The notes under the pieces are model-generated. The model worked only from the letters and a program-made list of their open reading frames with translations, made no database searches and had not been told where the DNA came from. From Cupriavidus sp. MP-37 (GTDB taxonomy: Bacteria > Pseudomonadota > Gammaproteobacteria > Burkholderiales > Burkholderiaceae): a DNA stretch of 64,000 nt. The stretch is taken from the NCBI RefSeq assembly GCF_020618415.1, contig NZ_CP085345.1, positions 2,170,001 through 2,234,000 on the forward strand. Reading direction: 5' to 3'. A program made the position numbers and the translations under genes. Every line of letters starts with the position of its first letter. The stretch's first letter is position 1. This document shows positions 61,289 to 64,000 of this stretch, one piece after another.

Positions 61289-62161
61289 ATGAATTGGGAC
61301 GATGCCAGGGTATTTCTGGCGCTGTATCGGGAAGGAACGCTGCGCGCCGCGGCGCGGGCGCTGGGCGTGGACCAGGCCACAGTCGGGCGGCGCCTTGCGG
61401 CACTGGAAGGCGTGGTCGGGGCCACCCTGTTCCTGCGCACGTCCTGCGGCTACGTGCTGACCATGGCGGGAGAGAGCGTGCTCGACGCAGCGCAACGCAT
61501 GGAGCAGTCGGCCAATGATTTTCAAAGGTTGACGCAGGGCGTTGACGATCGCCTTGCAGGGGAGGTGAGGATTACCACGACAGATTCGCTGGCGCTGGAT
61601 TTCCTAATGCCTGCCCTCGAGGCGCTGCATGCTAAGTATCCAGACATCGCGGTGCAGATTCATGCATCGACGCAGATGCTGAACCTGGCCCGGCGCGAAG
61701 CCGATCTCGCGATCCGTACAGCGAGGCCCGACAATCCCGACCTGATCGCGCGGCGCCTGGCGCAGTGGCCAATGGGCCTGTATGCGTCGCCTGCTTACCT
61801 GAGGGCGCACGGAGAACCACAACCCGGGACATCTTTGGCTGGGCACGACCTGGTGGTGTATCAACCTTACGTGAAGGCCTCGCGTGAGCCCATGCTGGTG
61901 GGAGAACCGATCTCGGGCGGGCGCATCGTGGCGGCAGTCAACTCCAGTCTGATGCTGCGCACCGCCATCAAGGCGGGACTGGGCCTCGGCGAGATTCCCG
62001 TCTACATGGGCGAGGCCGACGGCCTGGTGAGGCTTTGGCCGGAACGCAGCCGCGATGCACCATACGAGGTGTGGCTGGTGACCCACAAGGACTTGCGCCA
62101 CAGCGCCCGGATACGCGTAGCGATCGAGCAAATTGCGCTTGCCTTTGAGGGCCTGCGCTAG
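61289..62161 (+). CDS. LysR-family transcriptional regulator
   Basis: 290 residues. The HTH (about 2-60: WDDARVFLALYREGTLRAAA and VDQATVGRRLAALEGVVGAT) is followed by a LysR substrate domain (about 90-285) with EVRITTTDSLALDFLMPAL. It resembles regulators beside quinone reductases. The divergent quinone oxidoreductase gene is the likely target. The ATG has no strong Shine-Dalgarno; its position agrees with family length. Confidence 0.92.
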   Translation: MNWDDARVFLALYREGTLRAAARALGVDQATVGRRLAALEGVVGATLFLRTSCGYVLTMAGESVLDAAQRMEQSANDFQRLTQGVDDRLAGEVRITTTDSLALDFLMPALEALHAKYPDIAVQIHASTQMLNLARREADLAIRTARPDNPDLIARRLAQWPMGLYASPAYLRAHGEPQPGTSLAGHDLVVYQPYVKASREPMLVGEPISGGRIVAAVNSSLMLRTAIKAGLGLGEIPVYMGEADGLVRLWPERSRDAPYEVWLVTHKDLRHSARIRVAIEQIALAFEGLR

Positions 62162-62333
62162 CGAGCGAGGCAGCGGTCATATCGTCCCGGCTGATGGCGC
62201 TGGCGCAGCCCACCCGTTCGGGGAGGGGCATTGACAGAGTACGGCGAAGCGAGATGATGGGCGGGAGGGCAGGCACGCGCGCCGCGGCGCATCGTGCGCG
62301 AGCCCTCGCCCTCACCTAACCCCCGGGAGACCG

Positions 62334-62753
62334 ATGATGAGCCAGATCGAGACAGTCCAGGCGTTTTTTGCGTGTTACCGCGAGCATGACCTGAATGGCA
62401 TGCTGGCACTGCTCTCCCCAGGGGCGCGCGTTGACTATGTCCCCATGATGCTGGAGGGCCCGGCTGGCGAGACCGGGAAGACCATCTGGAGCTCGCTGAT
62501 GGATGGCTTCCCGGATCTGAGTAATGCTGTCACCGCGATCTATGCTGCCGACGATCGGCGCACTGTCATTGCCGAAGTCACCATTACCGGAACGCAGGCC
62601 AAAGACGTGTTGGGGATAGCGAACCGGGGCCGCTCCTTCTCGCTGCCGCACGTCTTTATCGCCCGCGTGGACCAGGATGCCAGGATCGAATTCATGCGCG
62701 CCTATTGGGACAACGCGGCGTTGTATGCCGCGTTGTCCGATGCAGCGGCGTAG
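62334..62753 (+). CDS. SnoaL-like (nuclear transport factor 2 fold) protein
   Basis: 139 residues from the ATG at 62334, with a second ATG one codon later. The sequence QAFFACYREHDLNGMLALLSPGARVDYVPM and the later FPDLSNAVTAIYAADDRRTVIAEVTITGTQ are typical of SnoaL-like ester-cyclase/polyketide-cyclase domains. Many such proteins have no known substrate. It stands alone, 172 bp after the LysR gene and convergent with the symporter gene; an origin as a small redox-cluster member is possible. Function not assigned. Confidence 0.82.
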   Translation: MMSQIETVQAFFACYREHDLNGMLALLSPGARVDYVPMMLEGPAGETGKTIWSSLMDGFPDLSNAVTAIYAADDRRTVIAEVTITGTQAKDVLGIANRGRSFSLPHVFIARVDQDARIEFMRAYWDNAALYAALSDAAA

Positions 62754-62783
62754 GCCTGGCCGTGCCTGGCGGTGCGCTGGCCG

Positions 62784-64000
62784 TCAGTGGCTCGATGCTG
62801 CCGACGCCCCATGGCCAGTCTGTGCGCGCACCAGGCGCGCATCGAAAGCCTGGCGCTCTGCCTGCGCCCTCGCGCTCTTGTCGAAGCGCGAGCACAGGTA
62901 CGCGACCAGGAACGCAAACGGGACTGTGAACAGCGCCGGGTGATCGTACGGAAAGACTGCCGCGGGATGCCCTAGCACATTCTTCCAGACGGCGGGCGAA
63001 AGGATCACCAGCATTACCGATGACACCAGGCCAGCCGCCACGCCCCATACCGCGCCGCGGCTGGTGAGGCCGCGCCAGTACATCGAGAGCACCAGCACCG
63101 GGAAATTCGCCGAAGCCGCCACGTTGAAGGCCAGCGCGACCAGGAATGCGAGGTTCTGCCCCCTGAAGCCGATGCCGAGCAGCACCGCGACTACGCCGAT
63201 GACCAGCGTGGCCCGCTTGGTCACGGCGATCTCCGCCACCTCGGTGGCGGTGCCGCGGCGCAGCACATTGGCGTAGATGTCGTGCGAAATCGCGGAAGCG
63301 CCAGCCAGCGTCAGTCCGGAGACCACGGCGAGGATGGTGGCAAAGGCGACGGCCGCCAGGAAGCCCAGGAAGAGGTTGCCGCCGGTCGCGCTGGCGAGAT
63401 GCATGGCAACCATGTTGCCACCGCCGAGCAGTTTTCCACCGACCTGGCCGGCTTCAAAGAACCGGGCGTCGGTGCCGACGATCACAATCGCCGCAAGGCC
63501 GATGGCGAACATGGCAAGAAACATGTAGCCAATGCAGGTGCTGGCCACCAGTACGCTCTTGCGTGCCTCGCACGCATTCGGCACCGTAAAGAAGCGCATC
63601 AGGATATGCGGCAGCCCGGAAAGACCGAGCACGGTGGCTACGCACAGGGAGAGCGCCGAGACCGGATCGGCGAACAGCGTGCCAGGCGCGAGCAGTGCCG
63701 GGCCGCTGCGGTGTACCGCGACCGCCCGGGCGGCCAGGGTCTCGAAGCTGAAGCCGAAGTGCGCCAGCGACAGCAGCATCAGCAGCGAGCCACCGAACAG
63801 CAGCAGTACCGCCTTGATGATCTGGACCCAGGTGGTGGCGAGCATGCCGCCCACGGTCACGTAGACCATCATCAGTGCGCCGACGCCGATGACGGCGTAG
63901 GCATAGTCGATGCCAAACAGAAGTTGCACCAGTTCGCCGGCGCCCACCATCTGCACGATCAGGTAGAGCAGCACGACCACCAGGCTGCTGGCTGCCGCCA
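62784..64000 (-). CDS. actP: Sodium:solute symporter, acetate type (partial)
   Basis: The frame is open to the right window edge, so the N-terminal part is missing. The visible ~405 residues have hydrophobic helices of the SSS family: LVQLLFGIDYAYAVIGVGAL, LPHILMRFFTVPN, TVGGMLATTWVQIIKA, GLTLAGASAISHDIYANVL. The latter motifs are those of ActP, the cation/acetate symporter. The C-terminus is SAAS(S)H-like and polar. It takes up acetate or similar monocarboxylates. The neighbours that usually go with actP (yjcH, acs) would lie outside the window. Confidence 0.85.
   Translation of the reverse strand, partial: AAASSLVVVLLYLIVQMVGAGELVQLLFGIDYAYAVIGVGALMMVYVTVGGMLATTWVQIIKAVLLLFGGSLLMLLSLAHFGFSFETLAARAVAVHRSGPALLAPGTLFADPVSALSLCVATVLGLSGLPHILMRFFTVPNACEARKSVLVASTCIGYMFLAMFAIGLAAIVIVGTDARFFEAGQVGGKLLGGGNMVAMHLASATGGNLFLGFLAAVAFATILAVVSGLTLAGASAISHDIYANVLRRGTATEVAEIAVTKRATLVIGVVAVLLGIGFRGQNLAFLVALAFNVAASANFPVLVLSMYWRGLTSRGAVWGVAAGLVSSVMLVILSPAVWKNVLGHPAAVFPYDHPALFTVPFAFLVAYLCSRFDKSARAQAERQAFDARLVRAQTGHGASAASSH

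Noticed and set aside
1..64000. Search by eye for tRNA, rRNA, CRISPR arrays, prophage and intact insertion sequences
   Set aside because: No cloverleaf, repeat-spacer pattern, integrase or transposase was recognised. A weakly conserved RNA could still be missed without a covariance search.

Overview
The window looks like a chromosome or chromid segment from a high-GC beta-proteobacterium of the Burkholderiaceae, most likely Cupriavidus or a close relative. The support is indirect: strong G/C preference at third codon positions, tctAB-type tricarboxylate carriers, a Burkholderiales-type porin, MipA/OmpV and DUF748 proteins, and a cox locus with a cytochrome c fused to subunit II. No rRNA, tRNA, CRISPR array, intact insertion sequence or phage gene was seen.

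Layout. 0-4 kb: the 3' end of aceE, a secreted protein of unknown function, and a loose minus-strand group (isochorismatase-like hydrolase, DoxX, SphA/MetA-type outer-membrane protein) facing a small ABM monooxygenase. 4-9 kb: a complete four-gene efflux pump of the aaeXAB type with its own NodT outer-membrane channel. 9-12.2 kb: redox and stress genes (pirin, LysR regulator, a remnant of osmC, FMN reductase). 12.4-25.1 kb: core-like genes (APC permease, ilvE, patatin lipoprotein, AhpD-like protein with a cupin, MipA, MHS transporter, giant DUF748 protein, rubredoxin).

25.6-41.1 kb is the most distinctive part: a sugar and sugar-acid catabolic island. It holds a porin, a CUT1-type ABC importer, an SDR dehydrogenase, dgoD, the ABC ATPase, an SMP-30 lactonase, dgoK, dgoA, a LacI regulator, a uronate dehydrogenase (udh), a second SMP-30 lactonase, an IlvD/Edd-family aldonate dehydratase and an RraA-fold protein. 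The first block reads as an oxidative De Ley-Doudoroff route for galactose. The second adds uronate oxidation and a dehydratase/RraA pair whose product and cleavage step are not obvious. A perfect 14-bp palindrome lies before the binding-protein gene, and a perfect 13-bp-stem hairpin separates that gene from the permeases.

41.1-54.5 kb: two copies of a MITE/REP-like inverted repeat (41.2 and 50.4 kb), two small membrane-protein genes divergent from another membrane protein, a coxMNOPQ-type terminal oxidase operon, a gabD-like dehydrogenase, an MHYT sensor, a MATE exporter, and tctBA preceded by two strong inverted repeats. 54.5-64 kb: a winged-helix protein, an Hsp31-like gene in a less GC-biased stretch with gene debris (FAH-like and enoyl-CoA-hydratase-like fragments), a MalT-like LuxR regulator, a truncated MFS remnant, a quinone oxidoreductase with a divergent LysR, a SnoaL-like protein, and a sodium/acetate symporter that runs off the end.
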